DNA of 64,000 nt from CAMBRQ01 sp945870325 (GCF_050313795.1 NZ_JBNPMC010000003.1:84473-148472), one strand, 5' to 3'; shown: positions 16,887-26,196, counted from the first letter of the stretch. Numbers and translations: made by a program. The notes: generated by a model not told the origin, from the letters alone.

Positions 16887-17528
16887 ATGATTGTAGATGA
16901 GAGAATGGTTACATATATCCATTCGTTGGAATTGCCCAACAGTCCCATAATTGAACAGATTGAGCAGGAGGCACTGGAAACTTATGTGCCGATTATCCGT
17001 AAGGAGACTCAGAGTTTTTTAAAGGTCCTGCTCATGATCAAGAAGCCTTTACGGATTCTGGAAGTGGGAACGGCAGTTGGCTTTTCAGCAATTTTGATGA
17101 GTGAGTATATGCCGGAGAATGGAAAGATTACAACAATTGAGAAGTATGAAAAGAGAATCCCGATTGCGAGAGAGAATTTTAAACGCGCGGGAAGGGAGAA
17201 TCAGATTACATTGATGGAAGGGGATGCCCTTGAAGTCATGAAGAACTTAGAAGGTCCTTATGATCTGATTTTTATGGATGCTGCGAAGGGGCAGTATATT
17301 CATTATCTGCCGGAGGCGATTCGTTTGCTCTCAGAAGGCGGTGTGCTGATGTCGGATAATGTCTTGCAGGACGGAGATGTTATCGAATCCCGGTTTGCGG
17401 TTGAAAGGCGTAATCGCACCATCCATAGCCGGATGCGGGAATATCTGTATGAACTGAAGCATAATGACCAGTTGCAGACCTCGATTCTGCCGTTGGGCGA
17501 TGGGGTTGCACTTAGTGTAAAAAAGTGA
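16887..17528 (+). CDS. trmR: tRNA 5-hydroxyuridine methyltransferase (TrmR/YrrM type O-methyltransferase)
   Basis: The 213-residue class I methyltransferase has the SAM motif LEVGTAVGFSA near residue 56 and LIFMDAAKGQY near 130, as in the O-methyltransferase family 3. In Bacillus, TrmR completes 5-methoxyuridine at tRNA wobble position 34. The next gene encodes a U32-family protein of the kind that makes the 5-hydroxyuridine precursor, which supports this role. The start is ATG 16887 with AAGGAG upstream. The longer open frame from 16671 runs through folded element A and is not coding. Confidence 0.82.
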   Translation: MIVDERMVTYIHSLELPNSPIIEQIEQEALETYVPIIRKETQSFLKVLLMIKKPLRILEVGTAVGFSAILMSEYMPENGKITTIEKYEKRIPIARENFKRAGRENQITLMEGDALEVMKNLEGPYDLIFMDAAKGQYIHYLPEAIRLLSEGGVLMSDNVLQDGDVIESRFAVERRNRTIHSRMREYLYELKHNDQLQTSILPLGDGVALSVKK

Positions 17529-17549
17529 GATCTAAAAAAGGAGATTGGA

Positions 17550-18779
17550 ATGATGAACAAGAAACGCCCGGAATTACTCATCCCGGCAAGCAGCCTGGAA
17601 GTGTTGAAGACAGCGGTTATATTTGGCGCAGATGCAGTATATATCGGTGGCGAGGCCTTTGGTCTGCGTGCCAAGGCGAAGAATTTTTCGATGGAGGATA
17701 TGCGGGAAGGAATTGCATTTGCTCATGAACATGGTGCGAGAGTCCACGTGACGGTGAATATTCTGGCGCATAACAGCGATCTGGAAGGTGTAGAAGAGTA
17801 CCTGAAAGAATTGAAAGAAATCGGACCGGATGCTTTGATCATTGCGGACCCGGCGATTTTCGAACTGGCGAAAGAAATCTGTCCTGAGATTGAGCGTCAT
17901 GTCAGTACTCAGGCGAATAATACCAATTATGGCACCTATCGTTTCTGGTGGAAGCAGGGAGCCAAGCGTGTGGTATCAGCCAGGGAATTGTCATTAAAAG
18001 AGATTAAAGAGATCCGGGAAAAGATTCCGGAAGAGATGGAGATAGAAAGTTTTATCCATGGAGCAATGTGCATCTCCTATTCCGGCAGATGTCTTTTGAG
18101 CAACTTCTTTACCGGAAGAGATGCGAACCAGGGGGCATGCACCCACCCATGCCGCTGGAAGTATGCGGTAGTTGAGGAGACAAGACCGGGCGAGTATATG
18201 CCAGTCTATGAAAATGAACGCGGCACCTATATCTTCAACTCCAAGGATCTGTGTATGATTGAGCACATCCCGGAGATGATCGATGCCGGAATCGATAGTT
18301 TCAAGATTGAAGGCCGTATGAAGACGGCACTCTATGTAGCGACCGTAGCCAGAACCTACCGCAAAGCCATAGACGACTATCTGGAGGACCCACAGAAATA
18401 TCAGGCAAATATGCCATGGTATTTGGATCAGATCTCCAATTGTACTTACCGCCAGTTCACCACCGGCTTCTATTTTGGCAAGCCAAGCGATGAAAGCCAG
18501 ATCTACGACAGCAATACTTATGTCAAAGAATACACCTATCTTGGAATCATCGGCGGAGAAAAAGACGGCATGTACCGCATTGAACAGAGAAACAAGTTCT
18601 CAGTTGGCGAGACCATAGAGATCATGAAGCCAGACGGTAGAAACATTGAAGTAAGTGTTAAAAGAATCGTAGATGAAGAAGGCAGCGCCCAGGAAAGCGC
18701 CCCTCATCCAAAGCAGGTACTGTACGTAGACCTGGACGGCAAAGCTGAACGTTACGATATCCTGAGACGGGCGGAGTAG
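17550..18779 (+). CDS. trhP: U32-family tRNA hydroxylation protein (TrhP-like)
   Basis: The 409-residue peptidase-U32 family protein has the hallmark AMCISYSGRCLLSN segment near residue 173 and two further cysteines in GACTHPCRW, forming a likely iron-sulfur site. TrhP proteins use prephenate to hydroxylate U34 of tRNA. AAAGGAG lies before tandem ATGs at 17550 and 17553. Pairing with trmR reproduces the Bacillus yrrM-yrrN-yrrO order with one U32 gene instead of two. Confidence 0.8.
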   Translation: MMNKKRPELLIPASSLEVLKTAVIFGADAVYIGGEAFGLRAKAKNFSMEDMREGIAFAHEHGARVHVTVNILAHNSDLEGVEEYLKELKEIGPDALIIADPAIFELAKEICPEIERHVSTQANNTNYGTYRFWWKQGAKRVVSARELSLKEIKEIREKIPEEMEIESFIHGAMCISYSGRCLLSNFFTGRDANQGACTHPCRWKYAVVEETRPGEYMPVYENERGTYIFNSKDLCMIEHIPEMIDAGIDSFKIEGRMKTALYVATVARTYRKAIDDYLEDPQKYQANMPWYLDQISNCTYRQFTTGFYFGKPSDESQIYDSNTYVKEYTYLGIIGGEKDGMYRIEQRNKFSVGETIEIMKPDGRNIEVSVKRIVDEEGSAQESAPHPKQVLYVDLDGKAERYDILRRAE

Positions 18780-18803
18780 GAATACTCCGCCATCAATTTT
18801 TTT
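18770..18803 (+). terminator. terminator after trhP
   Basis: GGCGGAGT (18770-18777) pairs with ACTCCGCC (18784-18791) and is followed by a run of seven T. The trhP stop codon lies in this hairpin. Confidence 0.8.
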
Positions 18804-18812
18804 AGGAAAAGC

Positions 18813-18840
18813 ACAAAAAACAGTTCTCTAACATAAACTA
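18813..18840 (+). promoter_or_regulatory. candidate sporulation (sigma-K or sigma-E) promoter of sigK
   Basis: CATAAACTA at 18832-18840 matches the mother-cell -10 pattern CATA-N3-TA, with AC at 18813-18814 at a 17-bp spacing as for sigma-K. No sigma-A promoter is evident in this gap. It is a pattern match only. Confidence 0.45.
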
Positions 18841-18867
18841 TATCAAATACGCTTAGAGGTGCTTCTC

Positions 18868-19485
18868 TTGAAATCATTTCCCCAACCCCTCACAGCCACG
18901 GAAGAACGATATTATATGCAAAAATATACGGAGGGTGATCTTGAAGCAAAACATATTCTGATAGAACGGAATCTGCGCCTCGTTGCACATATCGTGAAGA
19001 AATACCAGTCATTCGAAGAAGATACAGAGGATCTATTGTCCATAGGAACTATCGGACTGATTAAGGCAGTGGTCACATTCAATCCGGACAAATGTGTCAG
19101 GCTTGGAACCTATGCTGCTCGGTGTATAGAAAACGAAGTCTTGATGTACCTTCGGGCGAAGAAGAAGTCTTCAAAAGAGATATCCCTATATGAACCGATC
19201 GGAACGGACCGGGAAGGGAATGAAATCCAGTTATTCGATATTATCGAAACGGAGGAGGATGACGCCCATAAGAAGGTGGAATTAAGCGATGATATTCGGA
19301 TGTTGTATCATAAGGTGGAATCAGAACTATCTCCGAGAGAACGACTGGTGCTTAAGATGCGGTATGGTTTGTATAACGAAGAAGAATATACACAGCGGGA
19401 GATTGCTAAAGAGTTAGGCATCTCTCGTTCTTATGTTTCAAGAATTGAAAAAAGTGCTATAGAAAAATTGCGCGGGTATTTTTAG
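18868..19485 (+). CDS. sigK: sporulation sigma factor SigK
   Basis: The 205-residue sigma factor drives late mother-cell genes in sporulation. RNLRLVAHIVKKY (region 2.1), DLLSIGTIGLIKAV (2.2), TYAARCIENEVLMYLR (2.3-2.4) and a C-terminal TQREIAKELGISRSYVSRIEK (4.2) match SigK. The reading frame is intact, so there is no skin-type interruption. The TTG at 18868 has AGAGGTG 6 nt upstream and is preferred to the GTG at 18859, which overlaps that site. Translation starts next to FPQPL, so the cleavable pro-sequence of Bacillus SigK is missing. Confidence 0.88.
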   Translation: MKSFPQPLTATEERYYMQKYTEGDLEAKHILIERNLRLVAHIVKKYQSFEEDTEDLLSIGTIGLIKAVVTFNPDKCVRLGTYAARCIENEVLMYLRAKKKSSKEISLYEPIGTDREGNEIQLFDIIETEEDDAHKKVELSDDIRMLYHKVESELSPRERLVLKMRYGLYNEEEYTQREIAKELGISRSYVSRIEKSAIEKLRGYF

Positions 19486-19544
19486 TACCAGCGCAAGAAT
19501 ACATAAATGTCGAAAATTGTAAAGCGATAATCAGTCAAAAGCAG

Positions 19545-19573
19545 TTGACATTCCTATGGTATTGGGATAAGAT
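19545..19573 (+). promoter_or_regulatory. promoter before comM
   Basis: TTGACA and TAAGAT are separated by 17 bp. An imperfect 16-bp inverted repeat (TTGGGATAAGATAAAT and its near complement ending in AATCCAA) begins in the -10 region and could be an operator or a leader hairpin. The 200 bp from here to the comM start contain nothing else I can name. Confidence 0.5.
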
Positions 19574-19768
19574 AAATTCACATTTTAAGAGAGGGATTTA
19601 TCTTAATCCAATTGTTCTTAATCTTATTGGAGATGATAGAAGCGTATGGCTTTGATTCATTTCCTTCCGCAACTCTAATCGGTCGGTTCGACCATATATC
19701 ACAAGTATCAGAATCATAAGCATTGATTTAAGATTCGTTGACAGTATCAAGCAGAAAGGGGGATGCGA

Positions 19769-21307
19769 ATGGCATTCAGCACAGTAGTATCTGCGGCGAT
19801 TCATGGGCTTCATGTTGAGATGATCCATGTTGAGGCAGATGTAAGTAATGGACTTCCGATGTTCCATATGGTGGGATATCTGTCTTCGGAGGTAAAAGAG
19901 GCTTCCGAAAGGGTAAGGACGGCGATTCGCAATTCGGATATACAGCTTCCTGCCAAAAAGATGGTGATTAATCTGGCACCTGCAACAGTCAGGAAAAGAG
20001 GTGCGTCTTTTGATCTGCCAATTGCGTTGGCGGTATTGGCTTCTATGGGGATATTTCCGGAAGAACGCTTAAAGGAGACGCTCGTTGTAGGGGAATTGAG
20101 CCTGGATGGCAGAGTCCAGGAGGTGTCAGGTATCCTTCCCATCGTGATGAAGGCGAAGGAAGAAGGGTGCCATGCGTGTATTCTTCCGGAGCAGAATGTA
20201 CAAGAGGGCGCGTTGGTGGAAGGAATTCGGATTCTCGGAGTCGGGCATCTAAGGGAGGCGTGTCAGTACTTAAGAGGGGAGCAGGAACTTGAGGTTCCGT
20301 CTGGACGGATTAGGAACAAGGTGGCGAATTCCCTGGATATTGAACTTGTAGACTACAGTGATATTCAAGGGCAGGAGGCAGTGAAGCGGGCGGCGGAAGT
20401 TGCAGTGGCAGGCGGACATAACCTGTTGATGGTAGGACCGCCTGGAAGTGGGAAGTCCATGATGGCAAAGAGAATTCCGACGATTCTTCCGCCGCCAAGC
20501 CTGGAAGAGAGTATGGAGATTACCAAGATATACAGCGTACTTGGGATGGTAGATAAAGAACATCCTTTGATAACAGGACGACCATTTCGCAGTGTCCACC
20601 ATACGGTAACGAAGGCGGCACTGATTGGAGGTGGGATGATTCCGGTGCCGGGAGAGATTAGTCTGGCTCATGGCGGGGTATTGTTCTTAGATGAACTGGC
20701 AGAATTCCAGAAACCGGTGCTGGAAGTTCTGCGGCAGCCTTTGGAAGAGCGGCAGATCCGTATCACAAGAAGTCATGGCAATTATGTATTCCCGGCAAAC
20801 TTTATTCTGGCCTCTGCAATGAACCCGTGCCCTTGTGGCAATTATCCGAATTTTGAGAAATGTGGCTGCACGCCGGGACAGATTCAGCAATATCTGGGAA
20901 AGATCAGCCAGCCTTTTCTGGATCGTATTGATATCTGCGTAGAGGCACCGAAAGTTTCTTATGAAGCGTTGAGCGCGGGAGAAAAGCAGGAAAGTTCGGC
21001 TGTGATCCGAAGCCGGGTATGTAAGGCAAGAGAGGTCCAGAATGAGCGATACATAGGGACGAGGATTCTGTCGAATTCCATGCTGGGAGTGAAAGAATTA
21101 AAGGAATACTGCCATCTTGGACGCAGGGAGGAATTGCTGATGAGACAGGCATTCGTAGCGTTAGGGCTGACAGCCAGAACCTATCACAAGATTCTAAAAG
21201 TTGCCAGAACCATTGCAGATCTGGAATTAAGTGAGAAGATTAGAGAGTGTCATCTGAAAGAGGCGATTGGATATCGCACACTGGATAAGAAGTACTGGGG
21301 GAGGTGA
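19769..21307 (+). CDS. YifB/ComM-family AAA ATPase
   Basis: The 512-residue protein has the family's N-terminal ChlI-like fold (PTVSA-like start, LPAKKMVINLAPA), then Walker A MVGPPGSGKSMMAKR near residue 222, Walker B LFLDELAEF near 307, and the C-terminal Mg-chelatase-like domain with CPCGNYPNFEKCGCTP. ComM helicases promote branch migration in natural transformation, which fits the neighbouring dprA. ATG 19769 is spaced 8 nt from GGGGG; ATG 19763 is too close. The last bases overlap the start region of dprA. Confidence 0.87.
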   Translation: MAFSTVVSAAIHGLHVEMIHVEADVSNGLPMFHMVGYLSSEVKEASERVRTAIRNSDIQLPAKKMVINLAPATVRKRGASFDLPIALAVLASMGIFPEERLKETLVVGELSLDGRVQEVSGILPIVMKAKEEGCHACILPEQNVQEGALVEGIRILGVGHLREACQYLRGEQELEVPSGRIRNKVANSLDIELVDYSDIQGQEAVKRAAEVAVAGGHNLLMVGPPGSGKSMMAKRIPTILPPPSLEESMEITKIYSVLGMVDKEHPLITGRPFRSVHHTVTKAALIGGGMIPVPGEISLAHGGVLFLDELAEFQKPVLEVLRQPLEERQIRITRSHGNYVFPANFILASAMNPCPCGNYPNFEKCGCTPGQIQQYLGKISQPFLDRIDICVEAPKVSYEALSAGEKQESSAVIRSRVCKAREVQNERYIGTRILSNSMLGVKELKEYCHLGRREELLMRQAFVALGLTARTYHKILKVARTIADLELSEKIRECHLKEAIGYRTLDKKYWGR

Positions 21308-21315
21308 AAACGGAT

Positions 21316-22401
21316 ATGATGTATGAATATTGGCTTGCGTCAATTCATCGGTTATCAGACGAGAAAAAAAGACGGTTGCGGGAAGAATATGGCGATGGAA
21401 AAGCAGTATATTATATAGAAGAAATGCAATTGCGTTTTCTTGATTATCTGAAACCTGAAGATGTGGATGCGATTCTGAATAAAAGAAAGGGAGGAGAAAT
21501 GGCACTTAAGGAGAACTGGGAACGGCTGCAGGAGCAGAAGATCCGGTTTATTCCGTATTTCACGAAGGATTATCCTCTGAGGCTTAAGGATATACTGAAT
21601 CCGCCATATGCATTATATGTAAAAGGGCGTCTTCCGGAGGAGGAACTGCCTGCGGTAGCGATTGTCGGTGCCAGAAAGTGTACGCCTTATGGAGAAGAGA
21701 TGGCATTAGAATATGGGGAATATCTGGCCCTTTCGGGGGTACAGATTATCAGTGGTATGGCAAGAGGAATCGATGGAGCGGGGCAAAGAGGTGCATTAAA
21801 TGGAGGAGGGGCGACATATGGTATATTAGGGTGTGGAGTAGATATCTGTTATCCGAAGGATCATATCGGACTATATATGGATATGCAGGTTAAGGGAGGC
21901 GTGATATCTGAGCAGATTCCGGGACAGCCGCCGCTTCCGATGTATTTTCCCGCAAGGAACAGGATTATCAGCGGACTGGCAGATGCAGTATTAATTATAG
22001 AAGCAAAGGAACGAAGCGGCTCGCTGATTACGGCAGATATGGCTCTGGAACAGGGAAGAGAAGTGTATGCGCTTCCGGGACCGGTGACAAGTTCGTTGAG
22101 CAAGGGATGTCATAGGCTGATCAGACAGGGAGCAGGGATTCTGATTTCGCCGGAAGATTTGCTAAGTGAATTGGGAATGGGTGATAAGAAATTTGAACAA
22201 AATTCTGACAAAAATCAAAAAGTGCTTGAAAGTCCCGAAAATATGGTGTATAGTTGTCTCGATTTGTTCCCAAAGGGGATTAGCCAGTTGATAGACGAGA
22301 CTGGACTTAGCGTTCAGGAAATCTTAGAAAGGCTGATAACATTAGAGTTAAAAGGATATATTAGGGAAGTATCGAAGAATTATTATATAAAGGTTCGCTA
22401 G
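21316..22401 (+). CDS. dprA: DNA-processing protein DprA/Smf
   Basis: The roughly 361-residue protein loads RecA on incoming single-stranded DNA. The Rossmann core contains IVGARKCTPYG near residue 115, SGMARGIDGAGQRGAL near 150, and FPARNRIISGLA near 211, all canonical. A C-terminal winged helix (PKGISQLIDETGLSVQEIL) follows. The GTG at 21304 overlaps the ribosome site GGGGGAGG, so the ATG at 21316 is chosen. It follows comM by 8 bp and precedes topA, the usual Firmicute order. Confidence 0.88.
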   Translation: MMYEYWLASIHRLSDEKKRRLREEYGDGKAVYYIEEMQLRFLDYLKPEDVDAILNKRKGGEMALKENWERLQEQKIRFIPYFTKDYPLRLKDILNPPYALYVKGRLPEEELPAVAIVGARKCTPYGEEMALEYGEYLALSGVQIISGMARGIDGAGQRGALNGGGATYGILGCGVDICYPKDHIGLYMDMQVKGGVISEQIPGQPPLPMYFPARNRIISGLADAVLIIEAKERSGSLITADMALEQGREVYALPGPVTSSLSKGCHRLIRQGAGILISPEDLLSELGMGDKKFEQNSDKNQKVLESPENMVYSCLDLFPKGISQLIDETGLSVQEILERLITLELKGYIREVSKNYYIKVR

Positions 22402-22424
22402 TTTTTGATGGAGGAAGCAAGTTT

Positions 22425-24509
22425 ATGGCACGCTATCTTGTAATTGTAGAGTCTCCTGCCAAGGTGAAGACAATTAAAAAGTTTTTAGGGAGTAATTATG
22501 TGGTGACAGCATCTAACGGTCATGTAAGAGATCTGCCGAAGAGTCAGATGGGGATAGATGTGGAGCATGATTATGAACCGAAATACATTACAATCCGGGG
22601 GAAAGGGGACATACTTGCCAATCTTCGCAAAGAAGTGAAGAAGGCAGACAAAGTATACCTGGCAACCGACCCTGACCGTGAAGGAGAAGCGATATCGTGG
22701 CACCTGAGTCAGGCACTGAAGTTAGAGAACAAGAAGACATACCGGATTAGTTTTAATGAGATTACAAAGAATGCGGTAAAAGCATCTCTGAAAAATGCAA
22801 GAGAGATTGACATGGACTTAGTGGATGCCCAGCAGGCACGAAGAGTGCTGGATAGAATTGTAGGATATAAGATCAGCCCTCTTCTCTGGGCGAAGGTAAA
22901 AAGGGGCTTAAGCGCGGGGCGCGTGCAGTCGGTAGCACTTCGGATCATTGCAGACAGAGAAGAAGAGATTAATGCTTTCATACCGGAAGAGTACTGGACT
23001 TTGGATGCCAATCTGAAAGTAGAAGGCGAGAAGAAACTGCTGACGGCAAAATTCTACGGCACAGAGAAAAAGAAGATGGCCATTCATTCGAAAGAAGAGT
23101 TGGATGAGATCCTGAAGGAAGTGGAGACAGCGGATTATTCGGTGGAGGATATCAAGAAGGGAGAGCGTATCAAAAAGGCGCCAGTCCCTTTCACCACGAG
23201 TACGCTGCAGCAGGAGGCGTCTAAGGCGCTGAATTTTGCGACGGCGAAGACCATGAGGATTGCACAGCAGCTTTATGAAGGAATTGATATCAAAGGCAAT
23301 GGGACGGTTGGTCTGATTACCTACCTGCGTACGGATTCCACCAGAATCTCGGAAGAGGCTGATGCGAATGTACGGTCTTATATCGCGCAGAACTATGGAC
23401 AGGAATATGTTGCAGCAAATGAACCGAAGACAGGTGATGGCAATAAGATTATCCAGGATGCACATGAAGCCATCCGTCCGACGGATGTAACCCGTACTCC
23501 GGTGGCTGTAAAAGAATCGCTGACCAGAGACCAGTTCCGTCTGTATCAGCTAGTGTGGAAGCGGTTTGTTGCCAGCAGAATGCGGCCGGCAAGATACGAG
23601 ACGACTTCCGTGCGGATTGCGGCAGGACAGTATCGGTTTACGGTGGCAGCATCTAAGATTGTATTCGAAGGCTTCCGTTCTGTATATATTGAGGCTGGTG
23701 AAGAGAAAGAGGAAGGAAACGTGCTGATAAAGGGGCTGGATAAAGATTCTGTGCTAAAGAAGGAAAGTTTTGAGACGAAGCAGCATTTTACGCAGCCTCC
23801 GGCACATTATACCGAAGCGGCACTGGTAAAGACATTAGAAGAGTTGGGAATCGGACGTCCAAGTACCTATGCGCCGACTATATCCACCATCATTGCCAGA
23901 AGATATGTGGCAAAGGAGAATAAGAATCTGTATCTTACGGAGATTGGCGAGGTTGTCAATCATATTATGAAGCAGTCCTTCCCGAGTATTGTGGATGTGA
24001 ACTTTACTGCGAACATGGAGAGCCTGCTGGATGGTGTTGCAGAGGGCAAAGTAAACTGGAAGACGATTATTGAGAATTTCTATCCTGATCTGGAAGAGGC
24101 TGTCAAACAGGCAGAAAAAGAACAGGAGCAGGTGAAGATCGAAGATGAGGTTACGGATGTTGTGTGTGACCAGTGTGGAAGAAACATGGTGATCAAATAC
24201 GGTCCGCACGGCAGATTCCTGGCATGTCCAGGTTTCCCGGAATGTAGGAACACCAAGCCTTATCTTGAAAAAGTGGGAGTGCCATGCCCAATATGTGGTA
24301 AAGACGTAGTAATCCGTAAGACGAAGAAGGGCAGAAAATATTACGGCTGTGAGGATAACCCGGAGTGTGAATTTATGTCCTGGCAGAAGCCTTCCACAAA
24401 GAAGTGTCCGAGATGTGGAAGTTACATGGTAGAGAAGGGGAATAAACTTCTCTGTGGTGATGAAAAATGTGGATACGTAGAAAATAAAGAAAATAGTAAA
24501 AATAATTAG
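22425..24509 (+). CDS. topA: DNA topoisomerase I
   Basis: The 694-residue type IA enzyme relaxes negative supercoils. The TOPRIM domain begins VIVESPAKVKTI, with DPDREGEAISWHL near residue 85. The catalytic tyrosine is in GLITYLRTDSTRIS near 305. Three four-cysteine zinc modules (CDQCGRNM, CPICGKDV, CPRCGSYM) end the protein. GGAGG lies before the ATG. It follows dprA by 23 bp. Confidence 0.95.
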   Translation: MARYLVIVESPAKVKTIKKFLGSNYVVTASNGHVRDLPKSQMGIDVEHDYEPKYITIRGKGDILANLRKEVKKADKVYLATDPDREGEAISWHLSQALKLENKKTYRISFNEITKNAVKASLKNAREIDMDLVDAQQARRVLDRIVGYKISPLLWAKVKRGLSAGRVQSVALRIIADREEEINAFIPEEYWTLDANLKVEGEKKLLTAKFYGTEKKKMAIHSKEELDEILKEVETADYSVEDIKKGERIKKAPVPFTTSTLQQEASKALNFATAKTMRIAQQLYEGIDIKGNGTVGLITYLRTDSTRISEEADANVRSYIAQNYGQEYVAANEPKTGDGNKIIQDAHEAIRPTDVTRTPVAVKESLTRDQFRLYQLVWKRFVASRMRPARYETTSVRIAAGQYRFTVAASKIVFEGFRSVYIEAGEEKEEGNVLIKGLDKDSVLKKESFETKQHFTQPPAHYTEAALVKTLEELGIGRPSTYAPTISTIIARRYVAKENKNLYLTEIGEVVNHIMKQSFPSIVDVNFTANMESLLDGVAEGKVNWKTIIENFYPDLEEAVKQAEKEQEQVKIEDEVTDVVCDQCGRNMVIKYGPHGRFLACPGFPECRNTKPYLEKVGVPCPICGKDVVIRKTKKGRKYYGCEDNPECEFMSWQKPSTKKCPRCGSYMVEKGNKLLCGDEKCGYVENKENSKNN

Positions 24510-24517
24510 GAAATTGA

Positions 24518-24546
24518 TTGAAAGTTCCTGAATTGTATGATAATAT
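24518..24546 (+). promoter_or_regulatory. promoter of codY
   Basis: TTGAAA (24518-24523) and TAATAT (24541-24546) are spaced by 17 bp, directly after topA. Confidence 0.6.
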
Positions 24547-24572
24547 AACATTCAAAGGATGGAGGATTGCCA

Positions 24573-25355
24573 ATGAGTGTACAATTATTAGATAAAACTA
24601 GAAAAATCAATAAATTACTGCACAATAACAACTCGAGCAAAGTAGTGTTTAATGATATATGTGAGGTACTCACAGAGATTCTGGATTCCAATGTGCTGGT
24701 AGTCAGTAAAAAGGGAAAAGTACTTGGAGGCAGTAAATGTGAAGGCGTTCCATATATTAAAGAATTGATTGAGCAGGAAGTCGGCAAGCATATTGACGCG
24801 ATGTTGAATGAGCGGCTTCTTAGTATTTTGTCTACCAAGGAGAATGTTAATCTGCAGACACTGGGATTTTCAGAAGAGGCGGTAAAAGGATATCAGGCAA
24901 TTATTACTCCGATTGATATTGCAGGAGAGCGCCTTGGAACACTGTTTATCTATAAGAAAGAACAGATGTATGAGATTGATGATATTATCTTAAGTGAGTA
25001 TGGGACAACAGTTGTAGGACTGGAGATGCTTCGTTCTGTGAATGAAGAGAGTGCAGAGGAGACCAGAAAAGAGCATATTGTTCAGTCTGCAATCAGTACA
25101 TTGTCATATTCAGAACTGGAAGCGATCATCCACATTTTTGAAGAGTTGGATGGAACGGAAGGAATTCTGGTTGCCAGCAAGATTGCTGACAGAGTAGGAA
25201 TCACCAGATCCGTTATCGTCAATGCCCTGCGGAAGTTTGAGAGCGCAGGTGTGATCGAATCCCGTTCTTCCGGTATGAAAGGAACCTATATCAAGGTTGT
25301 GAATGATTATGTATTCACGGAACTGGAGCATATTAAAGCGGAACGTATGAAATAA
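24573..25355 (+). CDS. codY: GTP-sensing global repressor CodY
   Basis: The 260-residue regulator senses branched-chain amino acids and GTP and represses nutrient-scavenging genes. An N-terminal GAF domain (MSVQLLDKTRKINKLL) is followed by the C-terminal winged helix with the family signature SKIADRVGITRSVIVNALRKFESAGVIESRS-like segment near residues 200-225. ATG 24573 is 7 nt after GGAGG; the TTG at 24567 is rejected. The azlCD amino-acid transporter genes later in the window are plausible targets, but no CodY box was identified. Confidence 0.94.
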   Translation: MSVQLLDKTRKINKLLHNNNSSKVVFNDICEVLTEILDSNVLVVSKKGKVLGGSKCEGVPYIKELIEQEVGKHIDAMLNERLLSILSTKENVNLQTLGFSEEAVKGYQAIITPIDIAGERLGTLFIYKKEQMYEIDDIILSEYGTTVVGLEMLRSVNEESAEETRKEHIVQSAISTLSYSELEAIIHIFEELDGTEGILVASKIADRVGITRSVIVNALRKFESAGVIESRSSGMKGTYIKVVNDYVFTELEHIKAERMK

Positions 25356-25366
25356 TCAAAAAGATC

Positions 25367-25398
25367 AAGGGTATCGGGCAACTGATACCCTTATTTGA
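25367..25398 (+). terminator. terminator after codY
   Basis: AAGGGTATC (25367-25375) pairs perfectly with GATACCCTT (25384-25392). The T tract is short. Confidence 0.6.
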
Positions 25399-25461
25399 CT
25401 CTCGCAGCAGATGCCTTTGTGACAATAAAGCAATGATTGCGTAAGGAAGGGAGCGATAGAT

Positions 25462-25767
25462 ATGTATGAGGAATGTCAGGTAACACTTAGGATGGAACGA
25501 ATGATACTGAAGGATGGATATTTTGACGAGAAGATTCATCATTGTAAGATTATTACGTATCATCCTGAGGAGGAGAGCATATATCTGTTATCAGAGGATA
25601 CGGAACTGCCGGCATTTTCATTGGATGGAATCTACGAATGCCGGATTGAGACGAAGGATGGGACGATCGGATGCAAGGGATGTATCAGAGAAAGGTACTG
25701 GAACAAACGTGGCAAAGTGATGAAGTATCAGATTAAGAATGGATTTTATAAAAATCTTGTAAACTAA
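25462..25767 (+). CDS. conserved hypothetical protein, 101 residues
   Basis: I do not recognise a named family. The protein is soluble, with alternating beta-rich segments (YEECQVTLRMERMIL, SIYLLSEDTELPAF, GIYECRIE) and a CxxC pair in GCKGCI. The pattern recalls small PilZ-like barrels, but no RxxxR motif is present and I do not claim one. AAGGGAG lies 9 nt before the ATG. It stands alone between the codY terminator and the groESL promoter. Confidence 0.6.
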   Translation: MYEECQVTLRMERMILKDGYFDEKIHHCKIITYHPEEESIYLLSEDTELPAFSLDGIYECRIETKDGTIGCKGCIRERYWNKRGKVMKYQIKNGFYKNLVN

Positions 25768-25779
25768 ATATAAAGTGTG

Positions 25780-25808
25780 TTGACAAAGTCAGAAGAGAGT
25801 GCTATTTT
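25780..25808 (+). promoter_or_regulatory. groESL promoter
   Basis: TTGACA (25780-25785) and TATTTT (25803-25808) are spaced by 17 bp. The CIRCE operator follows over the start site. Confidence 0.8.
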
Positions 25809-25821
25809 ATATCTAGAGTTT

Positions 25822-25848
25822 TTAGCACTCTCTTTTTATGAGTGCTAA
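25822..25848. promoter_or_regulatory. CIRCE element (HrcA operator)
   Basis: TTAGCACTC, nine bases and GAGTGCTAA form a perfect CIRCE inverted repeat. HrcA would repress groESL here until heat or misfolded protein titrates GroEL. Confidence 0.97.
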
Positions 25849-25882
25849 CAAATATAGATATTTTTAAAGGAGGCATAAACTT

Positions 25883-26167
25883 ATGAAATTAGTACCATTA
25901 GGAGACAGAGTTGTATTAAAACAGTTAATAGCAGAAGAAACTACCAAATCCGGAATCGTTATTCCTGGACAGTCTAAAGAGAAGCCTCAGCAGGCAGAAG
26001 TAATTGCTGTGGGTCCGGGCGGAACCGTAGATGGCAAGGAAGTACAGATGAATGTTACAGTAGGACAGCAGGTTATCTATTCGAAATATGCAGGAACAAC
26101 CGTAGAGATTGATGATGAAGAATACATTATCGTAAAACAGGATGATATCCTGGCTGTTTGTGAATAA
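25883..26167 (+). CDS. groS: co-chaperonin GroES
   Basis: The 94-residue protein forms the heptameric lid of the chaperonin. It has the start PLGDRVVLKQL, the mobile loop KSGIVIPGQSKEKP and the C-terminal DDILAV. AAGGAGG precedes the ATG. It is followed by groL after 29 bp under one CIRCE-controlled promoter. Confidence 0.97.
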   Translation: MKLVPLGDRVVLKQLIAEETTKSGIVIPGQSKEKPQQAEVIAVGPGGTVDGKEVQMNVTVGQQVIYSKYAGTTVEIDDEEYIIVKQDDILAVCE

Positions 26168-26196
26168 TATAATAAAGTTTTAGGAGGCATGCAATT

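Noticed and set aside
23835..24551. A 238-residue minus-strand frame
   Set aside because: It is antisense to the conserved 3' end of topA, including the zinc modules.
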